Assembly: GCA_017311185.1 (NCBI GenBank)
Contig: JAESUZ010003495.1
Span: forward strand, 1-64,000
DNA from: Proteles cristata cristata
Taxonomy: Eukaryota; Chordata; Mammalia; Carnivora; Hyaenidae
Direction of reading: 5' to 3'
Length of the DNA stretch: 64,000 nucleotides
This document shows, in pieces, positions 10,050-21,540 of this stretch. The notes beneath the pieces are model-generated. The model saw only the letters and a program-made list of their open reading frames with translations. It ran no database searches and had not been told where the DNA came from. A program made the translations under genes and the position numbers. Position 1 is the first letter of the stretch. The number at the start of each line of letters is the position of its first letter.

Positions 10050-10430
10050 TCACCTGGGCACCTGGGCTAAGCTAATCATTGTATTCCTCCTCTGGTCACA
10101 AAAATTTTTGGCTTGAAGTGTGCATGTGACCCAAGCTCGTCTAATCACAACGAATCTCAGAATTTTTCTGGGAATTATGGGGCAAAGAAACTCTCTGTGG
10201 AAGCTTCTGGCAGCCATGTTGGGACTAGTAGGGAATGATACGGAAACCACAGAAAGCAGAAGAGAAGAATAGATGGCAAGGAAACAGGTTCTTTGTTTGA
10301 TCTTGTTGAGCCACTGGAGTAAGCTAGGCCAGAAACTGGTCTCATCTCTGTACTTTTCAGTTGTATGAGCCAAAACATTTCCTTTATTTTTAATCTCTTT
10401 TAAGTCATTTTTATTTTTATATGCTACTGA
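10050..10430 (+). mobile_element. Old MER-type interspersed repeat, class unsettled
   Basis: The motif series TGTGCATGTGACCCAAGCTCG, GGAAGCTTCTGGCAGCCATG and TACTTTTCAGTTGTATGAGCC resembles a common mammalian medium-reiteration repeat with LTR-like ends. Minus-strand open frames crossing it (up to 130 codons) look accidental. Confidence 0.4.
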
Positions 10431-10444
10431 AAATATCTTCACCT

Positions 10445-10515
10445 GTATGTTGTAATGATGTCTGCCACACAGTAGATACTCAATAAATATTTGTAAAATG
10501 AGTGAATAATTGAAT
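10445..10515 (+). mobile_element. L2 LINE 3' terminal fragment
   Basis: CACACAGTAGATACTCAATAAATATTTG followed by GAGTGAATAA repeats is the characteristic L2 3' terminus. Confidence 0.6.
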
Positions 10516-10870
10516 AGCTATACCACATTGAAACTTCAATAAAGACTGAAAATACTCTTATTACATATATTAAAAATAATCAAAATTAGAAAAATTAGAA
10601 AATAAAAGGTAGAGAAAGTCTTCGATTTATATGAAGTAGGTATGTCTGTATAAATATGTCTATAGAGGTTCTTCTGGATACAAACCCTGATAATGTTTTA
10701 ACACAGAAGGATGTTACATAGTGGAGATAAAGACTCTGACCATCCTATCTGAAGTTACACCCTTCCCTTTAGCACACTGTAACATTTTCTCTTCATTTTC
10801 CATCGGTAGCAATTTTACCACCTAACGTTTCATATATTTTCTTTTACTTACTTTACCCAGGTAGATTTAC
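10516..10870. other. AT-rich non-coding stretch
   Basis: Nothing recognised. Confidence 0.4.
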
Positions 10871-11000
10871 ACACTATTATGTGTAAGCTCTATGGGGTTC
10901 AAGATTTTGATCTCATTTATTTACTGCTATATTCCCAACACCTAAAACAGTGTCCAATATATAGTACGCACTAGGTAAATATTTGACAAATGAATGAATA
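10871..11000 (+). mobile_element. L2 LINE 3' terminal fragment
   Basis: TGTAAGCTCTATGGGGTTCA, ACTGCTATATTCCCAACACC, ACAGTGTCCAATATATAGTA and ACAAATGAATGAATA follow the L2 3' consensus in order. Confidence 0.7.
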
Positions 11001-12235
11001 CATTATAACCTTCATTTGCGATCAGCAATAGAGACAGATTGCACATAAATAATCAATTAGAATAGTAGAGGGTCTTCCGCTTTAGGTAACTACGGGGGTT
11101 TACTTAGGAGCCAGAGACATCCTAGGTCTAAGCTTTGGGGAGCTCTCATTCCACTAAAGACTGGATGGGAAATATCCATTTCATTTTGTTCAAAAACCAT
11201 GGAGAGACATAGTTGCTCAAGACATGTCTATATTCTCTCATCTATATTCTTGTCCTTCTCATCTTTGACAGGCCCTGATTTGAGGCTCCTTAGAGCAAGT
11301 CTCAGTGAATCTTAAAAAAATGTTTTGAAGCTAATAAAACAAACACAGGTGAGGCCAGAATACCAACAGTTGCGTTTAGCTGGAGGAGCAAACAATTCTT
11401 TTAATTCAGCTGCCATTTTTTTCCAAAACAATCAAGCAATGTAGCAAAGTTAAAGGAAGGATTTTGGTTCTCAGGAAAGATTTTATCAGGATTGTATAAA
11501 ATAGTTTAGAGATCGGCCCAAGTGTGAGTTTCTAATCTGTCAAATAAATTTATATCAGAGATGGAGCAGTCACAATGACCTTCTAAGAATCCTTTGATTT
11601 CCCAAACAAACCCAGGAGACACATTTCAAAACACTGCAGAAATTTACTGTATACTACATTTTGTCTGGAGATTTCTAAGCTTTCCCCAAATTAGTGAGAC
11701 TCTTGTTTCTATAGAAACTAATGCACTTTAAAGGGAAAAATAGAGAAAACGCAATGCCTAAAAGGAAAAAAACCAGAAATCTGTATAACAGAAGTCAAAT
11801 GTATGAGGGAAGAGTTTGTCAAAGAATTTTCCTGTAATTTAAATAACTTTTGATTGGAGAAAAATATCTTCAATAAGTGGCTCAGGAGTCATTTGTCATA
11901 CATTTATGGCCATGAATAACTTTCCCCTTGAGCTTTAAGCACCTGGTCATGCTGGAAACTGGGCAGGATCAGGTGAAATGGGAAAGGTGGCTCCTTAATT
12001 TAATGGTGGTAATCATTTAATTGTGCAATATCACTAATAAGTGACTTAAAGGCAAATAAAGCACTTATTGAAACTCAGAGGTTAAGTCCTGATGTTATGT
12101 TACAAGGCATGATGGATGTTATTTGAGAAAATCCTGTAACATTTCAACAAACTATTTAGCAAGGTCGATGAGGTGATTTAACTTACTCTTCATTGACATT
12201 TTTTTTGTAGGAAGTATTTACATATATATGTAGCT
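11001..12235. other. Repeat-poor AT-rich block
   Basis: No interspersed repeat or gene recognised over about 1.2 kb. In a window this rich in repeats, that makes it a candidate for conserved non-coding sequence, but conservation cannot be judged from one sequence. Confidence 0.4.
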
Positions 12236-12272
12236 ATACACACACACACACATACATACATACATACATATG
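12236..12272. repeat. Compound (CA)n/(CATA)n microsatellite
   Basis: A run of CA units passes directly into five CATA-type units. Confidence 0.9.
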
Positions 12273-12914
12273 ATAGATGTGAATAAAGAAAATGCAAAGA
12301 GAGAAGCTATATGGCTTTGGAATCTAACTACAATAGAGATTTTTACGGCATTTCAATTAGCTTAAAGGAATTTTAGTGCAATGAAGGTGCATGGAACAGA
12401 ATGGGTCAGGAGCAGACAGAGAATGGGCATGAGTGCAAAATTGTGTTCGTTACTGTCTCTGATCAGTCATACATGGACACTCTTCCTTGCAGTAGTATTT
12501 CCTGGGGCTGAGTCTGCATTCCAGTATCTTTGCCCATGATACTTCTCAGTTGAATGGGGCTGAGGAAATGTTACTTCATAGCATACAAGGACCCTGGATT
12601 CATGTAGGCAGAGCGAATTGAGCTAGATGATTTTTGTTATGTTTTACCTGGAGTCAGTACTTCAGGGTGGGGTATATACTGGTAGAGTGACACTTACTTG
12701 CATAAGTAAATTTACACATGCATCTCAGCTGACTGACTTGGTGCAAACAACAAACTCCAACCAATTTAAACAGGAAAGGAGCACAAGAAATGTAGTAAGA
12801 AGAGAAGGATGGAAGAATTTTGTATCTTATCAAGATACTAGCCTTACAACATTTTTACAAAAAAATGCACTTTATATTTTGAAGGCAGTGGAGATGGACT
12901 AGTCAAATTAGTAA
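12273..12914. other. Unique non-coding stretch
   Basis: No gene or repeat recognised. Confidence 0.4.
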
Positions 12915-13260
12915 GGTTAGCCTGGACTATGCTGTGTTAACAAATAAACCCCCAAATTGCAGGGGCTCAACACAGTGAAAGTTTGTTTCTCATTCACACC
13001 AAGTCTGGTGCCATTTGGCAGGGACTCACCTCCTCCCAGAGACTCAGGAAGCCAGGCGCTTGCCACTTCATGATTCTGTTCTCTCCACGAACGGCTTCCA
13101 AGGTGGCTGGGTAAGAGAGAGAGGAAGAAGGCACTCTGGTTTTTCAGTGCCTCACCCTGAGCATGAGTTGTTAGTTTTATTCACAGTCCTACTGCCCCAT
13201 ACCACTCTGAGAGAATCAGGGAAATGGACAAGGGCATATGGGCATGCAGCAAATAGACAT
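12915..13260 (-). mobile_element. Old LTR-like relic (MaLR type, tentative)
   Basis: TGTTAACAAATAAACCCCCA, GGGGCTCAACACAGTGAAAG, TTGTTTCTCATTCACACCAAG and AAGCCAGGCGCTTGCCACTT match the order seen in reverse-oriented old LTR relics. Divergence is high and the class is uncertain. Confidence 0.4.
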
Positions 13261-13599
13261 TAAAAGAAATGACAGAAAATGGGTAAGTAAAAGAAAGGAT
13301 AAATAAATGAATGAGGCTATTGAGGAATGGAAAGAGAGAATACAGCAGGAGACAAAACCCAGCTTCTCTTCCACAGCCTTAATGGGTGACCTGGGGTTGA
13401 CTTTAATCTTTGGAAACAATGCTTCCTCCTCCCCCCTACCTCACTCCTTAACTACAAAGCAAAGCCTGTGGATATTTGGGAAGATTCTTTAAAAACGAAT
13501 AAAAAGATCATATGTATAATTTGACTTCCATCTCCTTCCACCATATAATTATAACATGCTTATATATTTTTCTTTTTTTCTTTATTTTTTTTAAAGACC
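13261..13599. other. Non-coding stretch
   Basis: Nothing recognised. It includes a T-rich run near 13566-13592. Confidence 0.4.
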
Positions 13600-13835
13600 C
13601 TCTCAAATGGTCCCTTGTAGACAGAATTTTTATTCTCCCCACTGGGAATACTATGCTCCTTCCTCCATAGGGCACTTACCATACATGGTGGAACCCATGT
13701 GCCTGTCGTTTGCTCTGCTGGACTTGAGTTGCTTAGCCTCTTTTCTTTCTTAGGACCTGGCATGGATCTGGCAGAGAGCTGAATGAATGAACGATGCTTG
13801 TAGGTATAAGTGAAGGAGTGAATAAGTGAAAGGAT
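13600..13835 (+). mobile_element. Possible L2-like fragment
   Basis: TTAGGACCTGGCATGGATCT followed by GAGCTGAATGAATGAACG and GAGTGAATAAGTGAA resembles a degraded L2 3' end. Upstream agreement is weak. Confidence 0.35.
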
Positions 13836-14762
13836 AATATTTTTTCCTGTTCTTTAAATTCTGCTGTAGAATTAGGTATTTTCATCTCTCTGTCTGAACG
13901 CTGCAGTAAAACTCTAAATCCTTATTCCTTCAGAAGTCTTCAGGGGGCCCACACTGGCAGGCAGCTGAGATGTGTGGAGGTGCAAGTCAGTAAAGGCCAT
14001 TGGATGCACAACCTAACTAGGACATTAAACGGCAGGATGGAGCTATTGAATCCTGTTAATAACATATACACATGGAAATAGAAGGCCATCTGCTAAAGCA
14101 AGGGGTACAGGTGGAAAGTGGACCTTTTCAGAGGATCATGGGATAAGAAAAAGAGTAAACAGATTGAGGTGGCCTCATTGACCTAAGATGACCAAGACTG
14201 AGACAGAGCTTGGCAGAGAGAGTGAGGCTATTCTGAATCCCAGTCAATGAGAGCAATTGTGGGCTATTTCAGAAGGAAGTCAAGGCCCATGAGGTTTCTA
14301 GAAGAAGGGTTTACTCCAAGGCTGAGGGGATGGATGGGTTGTCTAGACACACTCTGCTCTTAGTTTTCAAGGAAAAAAAAAATAGCTTTGGATGAATGAC
14401 TAAAAATCTTAGCAAGAATAAAGACAGGATAGTGAATACAAAAGCCTAGGGTTTGAGATGGGGTGGGGAGTGACAATTGGGAGAAGGAAACAGGGAGAAC
14501 TAGGAGCTGTTTAATGTTTGTTGAGTGGGACCAAATGCTTTAAAGCTCTGCCAAGCTAACTGAGTAATGTTAGGCTTTGTGCTTGTAACGCACCTAATCC
14601 CTGTGTCACCTGTACTTTGAGATTCCCTCACGTTGTTGGGTAAACAGTTTGTACACCTGAATTGATGGTGTGTTCTAGTTCAGTGGCTGTAGTGTGGAAG
14701 GGACATGATTATAAGAGAGAATAGGGGAGGGTACAGAACTCTAGGAAGCATTCTGTTTAAAG
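13836..14762. other. Unique non-coding stretch
   Basis: No gene or repeat recognised. Confidence 0.4.
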
Positions 14763-14775
14763 AAAACGGTTCTGA

Positions 14776-14992
14776 GGCACCTGGGTGGCTTAGTCGGTTA
14801 AGCATCTGACTTTCGCTTAGGTCACGATCTCGCGGTTCGTGGGTTCGGGCCCGCATCGGGCTCTGTGCTGACTGCCAGCTCAGAGCCTGGAGCCTGTTTC
14901 GGTCTGTGGCTCCCTCTCTCTCTGACCCTCCCCTGTTCATGCTGTCTCTCTCTCTCCTAGAAATAAATAAATAAAAAAATACATTAAAAAAA
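14776..14992 (+). mobile_element. Felid tRNA-derived SINE, young subfamily
   Basis: Forward copy with head GGCACCTGGGTGGCTTAGTCGG (A box TGGCTTAGTCGG), B box GGTTCGTGGGTTCGGGCCC, the young spacer CTGACTGCCAGCTCAGAG and the tail CTCCTAGAAATAAATAAA. A perfect 13-base duplication AAAACGGTTCTGA sits at 14763-14775 and 14993-15005. Confidence 0.96.
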
Positions 14993-15005
14993 AAAACGGT
15001 TCTGA

Positions 15006-16139
15006 TTCCAACAAGTGATGTTAAGAGAAATATTCAGAGAAATGAGAGAGAGAACCCAGAAGGCCATGCTTTCTGCTTGGGGGTTCTTTCAGAGATATTC
15101 GCATCATCTACTCTTCCTGTTGAGGCACACCTTGTTTTGAGGAAATGGCCTGATCCTGATTTGGCTTCATAGATTTGACTTCTCGGGGCTACTGGGGTGA
15201 GTTGCCAGTAGTGCCTACATTATCCCAAAGCACAGTGAGAAAGACTGTGCTAGTTTCTGCTGCCACCACGAACGTTTGGATGGTTTCCAAACACTTCCCT
15301 AATGCTATCAAGAGAAAACAGCCAACTGGGTTGTCTTTCCAGAGGAATTCCATCGAGATCTTGGGCAGGAGGAGAGATGAAGCAAATACATCATCAGTTT
15401 GAATTTAGTAAGGTGGATCGAAGCCCCATGGGCATGGGGAACCGGAATAGGTGGGGGAACTTTGGCCTTTCAGAACTGACAAGTTCATGATCAGAAACCC
15501 CTGTACTTAGAAATCACTTTAAACCCACACTGTAACACTGTAGAGAAGCAATCCTTATAAACTTGAGCTAATTACAAAAATACTATTAATAGTTTGCTGG
15601 TATTGAATTTACAACATATCTAACCCAATAATTGAGAAAACTGAGGGATGAAAAAGTGACAATTTTCTCAAGGCCACATGATTATTCGAAAGGTAGCCTA
15701 ACAAGTTAAGATATGTACGCTATCCTTTAATATACTGCTAAAGGACCCCCATCCTTCAAATAGTTGGGGCTACCTTTCAAAACAAAGACAGAATCCTACT
15801 GAAAACAATCCCTCTTCCAAAATAACAAACACAAGTAGAATCCATCAAATATAAATAACGTAGCAACCACTACAAACATGTCAATTATCACAAAATAAGA
15901 CCAAAAACCTCCTGTAGCCCTAAGATTAGTTTTAGAAAAAGAGATATTGCGACATAGACATTGACCAAAACTTGTAAGACGGAGAGATTTGCCTCTTTAG
16001 ACTTGGAACCCATCTGCATCTTAGAACTTGACCACTCCTACAGATTAATATTGATTTGCTGTCTAGTGTCTACTCAGCCAGGGACACAGTGTTAGGTTAG
16101 ACCTAGAATGGGGCCCCCAGAAAGAGGGAGGGAGAGGGA
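15006..16139. other. Non-coding stretch with a possible MIR trace
   Basis: GAGAAAACTGAGGGATGAAA near 15636 and CTCAAGGCCACATGATTATTC near 15668 look like a reversed MIR core. The rest is unrecognised. Confidence 0.4.
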
Positions 16140-16335
16140 CCCCGATTCCTCCCTTTGTATCCTCACTATGTGCTAGGTTCTTGATGTCCATTATCCTGTT
16201 CAATCTCCATAACTCCTGCCTTACAGAGGAAGTTCCTGAAACTCAGAAACATCAAACAGCTGTCTGTTCACTCAGCTAGCAAAGGTTCAAGCTGAGACCA
16301 GGACCTAGATGATGTTCTCTTCCCTGTGTGACTTT
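16140..16335 (-). repeat. MIR relic
   Basis: CACTATGTGCTAGGTTCTTG, TTATCCTGTTCAATCTCCAT, TTACAGAGGAAGTTCCTGAA, then CAGCTAGCAAAGGTTCAAGC, match the reversed MIR order. Confidence 0.6.
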
Positions 16336-17264
16336 CCAAGTCTTGGTTTTGATCCCAGCCACCCAGGCTAGGATTCAATGCCTGGGGTTCAACGCAGCTG
16401 TTCCAGTCCTCAAATCACCTACATGGGTTAAAACATAAGGCTCACCTGTGAGAATCATGCTCTACATTGTGGTGGTTTCTTTCTCCTGATAAAACCAAGG
16501 GAGGGTCACTCACTGTGGATCCTCCAGCTTAGTGATAGATCTGCTTAGAGAAATGACCTGGTGCATTTGGAAATAGCATCTGGCCTCATGATGTATTCGG
16601 TTCAGAGCTTTTGGCCACTAGCTCAGTAGCCCTAGCTCTCACCACAGCCAGAACTAACCAGACATCCGATGGCTCTCCTGTAGGCCTCTTTGCCTCTTAG
16701 GCAAGCAGCACCACCCAGGCAGAAAGATTACACCTGTGGCAAGAGAAGTCGAGCTTGCTGTGAGAGAGCCCTCCTGTCTAGTAGCCCATACTTCTTTCTG
16801 GCTAACCGCCACGAACAGAGGGTAACAGGCAGTGGTTAAGGTCTCAGGGACTTGAGTCACTTACCTGTTCTGACCACCTCCTCATTAGTCACACATACTC
16901 ACAGCCTGGGGGAGGAGGACACTGCAAGCCATACAGGGTCACATGAGAGTTGCCCTTGGCGGCAGAGTGAACCAGAAGGGGCCGTGGGAGGCAGGCTTTG
17001 TAGCAACAAGAGGGCAAGGTGCCCCCTGATTCCCGTGGGAGGAGGTCATTGGCTTGTTTGAATAATTTTGCAAGCTTGCAGGGAGGTACAACCTGTTAGG
17101 TTGAAGACCAAGTAGGGTGCAGCTGGTCCAGCTAATAGGGAAACTAGAGATTTGGGAAGCCTTTCCTAGTGGGTCAGGGAGTGGGGCATATCTGGTGAGA
17201 GGAAGAGATATCACAGTTAGGCCTGCGGGACCCTAAGAGGCTCAAATATACTAAGGCAGCTCTT
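16336..17264. other. Unique non-coding stretch
   Basis: Moderately GC-richer than its neighbours but with no recognised gene. Short overlapping open frames at 16654-17214 on both strands carry no known motif. Confidence 0.4.
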
Positions 17265-17279
17265 GAAAGTTTAGGCCTT

Positions 17280-17508
17280 GGGGCGCCTGGGTGGCTTAGT
17301 CGGTTAAGCGTCCGACTTTCGCTTGGGTCATGATCTCGCGGTTCGTGGGTTCGAGCCCCGCGTCGGGCTCTGTGCTGACTGCCAGCTCAGAGCCTGGAGC
17401 CTGTTTCAGTCTGTGACTCCCTCTCTCTCTGACCCTCCCCTGCTCATGCTGTCTCTCTCTCTCCTAGAAAATAAATAAAACATTAAAAAAAAAAAAAAAA
17501 AAAAGAAA
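17280..17508 (+). mobile_element. Felid tRNA-derived SINE, young subfamily, nearly intact
   Basis: Forward copy with an intact-looking polymerase III promoter: A box TGGCTTAGTCGG and B box GGTTCGAGCCCC. It has undecayed CpGs, the young spacer CTGACTGCCAGCTCAGAG and a long pure A tail at about 17484-17504. A perfect 15-base duplication GAAAGTTTAGGCCTT lies at 17265-17279 and 17509-17523. It is one of the youngest-looking insertions in the window. Confidence 0.97.
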
Positions 17509-17534
17509 GAAAGTTTAGGCCTTACAATGCATGG

Positions 17535-17750
17535 CCCAAGACCTCAAGCCTCTACTCCACCATGCTCTGGCTGTGACCTCAGGTTAGTTATGTTCATGCT
17601 TGGTCCTCCCTGAGAAATACTGTATGATATTTACGCCCGTAGGCCTACCATGAGAGTCAGTATAAAGTGCTTAGCACGGTTCCTGGCTTGTAAGAAGTAC
17701 TGAGTAGATATTAGGTATTGTCATCATCATAACTGGAAACAATAGCAGTA
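17535..17750 (+). repeat. MIR relic
   Basis: CTCTGGCTGTGACCTCAGGTTAG, then AGTATAAAGTGCTTAGCACGG, TTCCTGGCTTGTAAGAAGTA and TATTGTCATCATCAT match a diverged MIR. Confidence 0.55.
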
Positions 17751-20319
17751 ACGGATGGTCTGCTCCAACTTTGTTCATGGTGGAACAGGTATTTAAGCAA
17801 GGTCTTCTTTTTAGGTTTGGGATCATTTAGTAACATCACCGGTCGCATGGAAAATACAGACACTACTGTCTTCACATCGCTGCCTTGACTTTACTTGGGA
17901 GCAAGTGCTTCCTAGCATCACAAGACAGACGTGGAAGGGGTCACTAAGTGGCTTAAAAGGTTGAGGGGGAGAAACAACTCTAGCCAAGGTCTTTCTGGTA
18001 AGCTGAAGATTTAGACTATTTATAAGTTCTTTCCTTCTACTGTCTAAAAAAAATTTATTTTGATCAGAAATGGAAACAAAGGGATTAAGGGAATCAGAAG
18101 AGTGATTTGTAATTGGTCTCCAGGCTGCACTCCTGTTTCCATTTGTCAAGAGCGAGCTGGTGAATAAAACTGCATGGAAGGACTTTATTAGCAGTAGCTT
18201 TCCTCCTGCAGCCTGGGATTAGAGGAATACTTTAACCTTGACACATTCATTTTATGATCACAAAGCCCTTCGCTTACCGGTCTATTTTCCCCTTTTCATA
18301 TTGCCCTGATCCTGGCAGAAGCTTTTAAAATGATCTGAGAATGGTTTTATATTTTTCTCTCCCTGTCCCCTCCTCCTCTTCATCTTTCTCCAAATGTACC
18401 TACCAATCTTTACTAAGACAGTGAAAAACAAACCCTCAAGGATGTGAGTCTGATCATATTTTTAACACATATTCTAGAAGGCTGTAACAGAGGACAATAA
18501 GTATCGCCCTCAATGAAGCATCAGTGCGAATAGCGTTGATTTCCAAAAAGAAATGTATTGAAATTAATGGATTTCCAGGGAAAGCACAAAAGAAAAATAT
18601 CAAATGCATTTAGCCATTGACTCATCTGTAGAAAACAAAGGAAAACAGGAAGCTGTATGTCAGAAAAATATGCAAGAGACATTTTATCCAAATGGTGATT
18701 GTGAAAAGGGTATATAATCTTATTTTAAGAGTCCATTAAAATTGGTGGGGGGCGGGGGGCCACTGATACACATACATCCTTGGGGTTCAATGTACAATTG
18801 ACTCATCTGTTTGTTAATGTGAGATCTTTATTCAGAGTTAGATGTTAATTGTAACACTTGACTAGTATCTCAAAGACATAACTATCTTTGTTGTTTGATA
18901 GGTGGAGAAATCTATCCAGTGTACACCAATTTATTATAATTATGGAGTCTTGCTTTACTTTTTTCTTTATCCAGGAACATTTTTGACTTGTTTTAGATTA
19001 AAGTGTACGTCTCATTAATTATGGCATTTAGTTCTCAGCTTGTAATTGGTATCTGGTGCTTCTACCTTATAGTGCTTTTAGTATCGCTGCTTCAAGGGGG
19101 CGCTGATGAATTCGCCTGAGGTAAACCGAAATGGAAAGTACCAACTTTCTTAAATAATTTCAGTTACTTCTTGTAGCTTCCACAATGTCAGATTGCCCCA
19201 GCATAGAGGGTGAGAGTGGTGAAGGGTAGGCAGTCCATCTGATTCTCTCCCTGTCAGAGGGATCGAGAGAGGGGCTCTATACTCCTAGCAGGGCTTTGTG
19301 CCAAAATGTAATCAAATAGGAAACTGGGTGCCAATGGTAATTTTTTGAAATGTGCTTTTATGACATCCTCCTCAAAGATGAAAGCAGAGTTCCCTAAAAC
19401 AAACAAACAGCCCCGGACTCGGGCTAAAGCTCTGATATGAAATCTATTTATGTTTCCCCAGACCCGACTTGAAAGTAATTGTACATGATTTGAAACTTTT
19501 AATTGTTCTTGTTGTTTCTCTCTGCAAATAAGGAAATCCTGGCTTTCTGTAGAAAACTCTAGATCCTGGCTATTGGTTTCTTTTCAAGGTTCTGCCACAC
19601 TAATTGCTTTCTGTTTGATTCTGTGCCCTTCTGAAATTGAAGGTTGCCTCGAGGCAGGAGAAAAGCTGTGGTGGTGACTTGTGGGTTTGGGGACTGGGGT
19701 AACCCACAACCATGGCTGCAAGCCAGTCTCATTATCCCACGGCTCAGTGGGGCAAGCCAGGGGGGGCCCGAGTTACTGCTTCAGATCTGAGCCTATGACT
19801 AGAAGGGTTGGAATCTCAGAGCTTTCTCTTTGCATTATTTATCATTTCTGACTGATAACAGCACCACTTTCTTCTAGGAAACTAACACTGGTCATTATGG
19901 TTTTGTTTTAATGTGGTATTTGGTATTGTGTTTCACTGTTTTTCAACCGCAGATTTACAAACTGGGAGTCTGTTAAGGGATATGTGTTTCACGGGAAATA
20001 GACATTTCACTTCTTTTCAGAACCCTATGACTTTATTGCTTGTGCACCAACGTGTTCCTAATATTACTGTTTGAGTGCCTCCTCTCAGTCTGTCTAAACT
20101 GCAGTCGTGAAGGTTGAAGTGACTTCACTGGTGACTGAGAACACGTGTGTGATCTATGAGGTCAGAAACAAATCTCACCGGTTATGGGTCTCGACAGTTT
20201 TGTAAATGGGATTTCAAAATCATAAAGTTAAACAAACTGCTTATTAAACAAACTGCTTAGCTATTCAGAACGATGGGCTCTGGGGCACATAGGCATCCTC
20301 ATTGAATGACAGCTGCATG
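17751..20319. other. Long repeat-poor block
   Basis: About 2.5 kb with no interspersed repeat that I can place, and no gene. Such gaps between insertions can mark constrained regulatory DNA, but this is only suggestive. It includes a partial CTCF-like core (AAGGGGGCGCT) ending near 19104. Confidence 0.4.
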
Positions 20320-20545
20320 GAAAGTGGTGGTCAACAGGGGAGGCTGCGGGGCAGACTGCCTGGGTTCAAATCCCAGCTCTGTCAGTCACCAGTGAGGAGA
20401 CTCAACCGAGTCACTTCTCTGTGCTTCTCATGTGTCACCTGAGGGTTTTAATGGTACCTGACATGTTAACACATGTCTCGTGTTTAAAACAGTGCTGGGC
20501 ACCTGATGATAGCTTAATAAATGCCAACTGCCATTATTCTCCTAA
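20320..20545 (+). repeat. MIR relic, well preserved
   Basis: GACTGCCTGGGTTCAAATCCC, AGCTCTGTCAGTCACCAGTG, ACTTCTCTGTGCTTCTCA and CAGTGCTGGGCACCTGATGA, then TAATAAATGCCAACTGCC, cover nearly the whole MIR. Confidence 0.75.
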
Positions 20546-20955
20546 AGCGTGCTAGTACTTTTTAAATTATGCCCATTAAATATAATTTGGCCTTTTCCTG
20601 CACACGCTGGGTCATCACTGGGGACTTCGGTGATCACAGAGTGACGCCTTCATGGGCCTCTGGGCAATCTACCTTCCCGCCTCCGTTTGGCAATGCTGTA
20701 GCCTGAAGCCACTAGCTGGTGTACTCCTGCTGCTCCACACTAGGGTATTCTTTTTTGTCTTGTCCCTCACAGCTCACTCTGTTTTCTGCCCTCACTCTAA
20801 GATCTTAGAGCTGATTATTGGTCATGGGGCCAGAAGACTCCCATCTCCTGTTGGTGGCTAAGCTAAGATCTGTGAGCACACAGGTCCTCTGACTTGTCTA
20901 CAGGCACACATTGCCCTAACCTTTCCAGTTTGATTATAGGGTTTTTTCCCCCCTC
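20546..20955. other. Unique non-coding stretch
   Basis: Nothing recognised. Confidence 0.4.
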
Positions 20956-21163
20956 TTTTAATGTTTTATTTATTTTTGAAAGAGAGACAGAGCATGAGCG
21001 GGGGAAAGGCAGAGAGAGAGAGAGGGAGACACAGAATCCGAAGCAGGCTCCAGGCTCTGACTGTCAGCACAGAGCCCGACGTGGGACTCGAACCCACCAA
21101 CCATGAGATCATAACCTGAGCCAAAGCTGGCCACTTAACAGACTGAGCCACCCAGGTGCCCCA
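20956..21163 (-). mobile_element. Felid tRNA-derived SINE, older subfamily
   Basis: Reverse copy from CTTTTAATGTTTTATTTATT to GAGCCACCCAGGTGCCCC, with GGACTCGAACCCACCAACC at the B box. The flanking duplication is short (GGTTTT-like) and unclear. Confidence 0.93.
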
Positions 21164-21189
21164 AGGTTTTCATTTTTAAAAAAGAAAAT

Positions 21190-21395
21190 GTATTTATGGA
21201 AAGAGCCCTAGATCAAGGATCAGGAAGCCTCCCTTTTCTGACTCTATTCCTTGTAACTGGGGAACAACACTTACTCCTGAGTCTTCGTCTGTAAGAAGGG
21301 AGAGTGGGGTGCCTGCCCTGTTACCTCAGCAGGGCAGCTGTAGTATCAAATGAGCTAATGCAGGAGAAAGTACTTTGAGAAGAAAGACCAAGTGG
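21190..21395 (+). repeat. MIR relic
   Basis: GAGCCCTAGATCAAGGATCAGG, CCTTGTAACTGGGGAACAAC, TCCTGAGTCTTCGTCTGTAAG and AAATGAGCTAATGCAGGAGAA follow MIR order. Confidence 0.55.
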
Positions 21396-21399
21396 ACAC

Positions 21400-21540
21400 T
21401 TGTAAGAGCTGGGCTTTGGGGTCGAAACACTGGTTATGAACCCAACTCTGCCATATATCATTTATGTAGCCTTGGTCAATACATTTCATAAAAGGGAATA
21501 AGGCTTATCATCTTATTATTAAATCTGCTAGAAGATTTAA
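21400..21540 (+). repeat. MIR relic, partial
   Basis: AGAGCTGGGCTTTGGGGTCG, GTTATGAACCCAACTCTGCC and GTAGCCTTGGTCAATACATTT match the MIR core. Together with the preceding copy it gives two MIRs in tandem. Confidence 0.5.

Noticed and set aside
15540..15960. Nuclear copy of mitochondrial DNA
   Set aside because: AC-rich composition suggested it, but no mitochondrial gene, tRNA or conserved rRNA wording could be read.
17280..17360. tRNA gene
   Set aside because: The A and B boxes belong to the tRNA-derived head of a SINE. The sequence continues into a SINE body and A tail and does not close a tRNA cloverleaf as a stand-alone gene.
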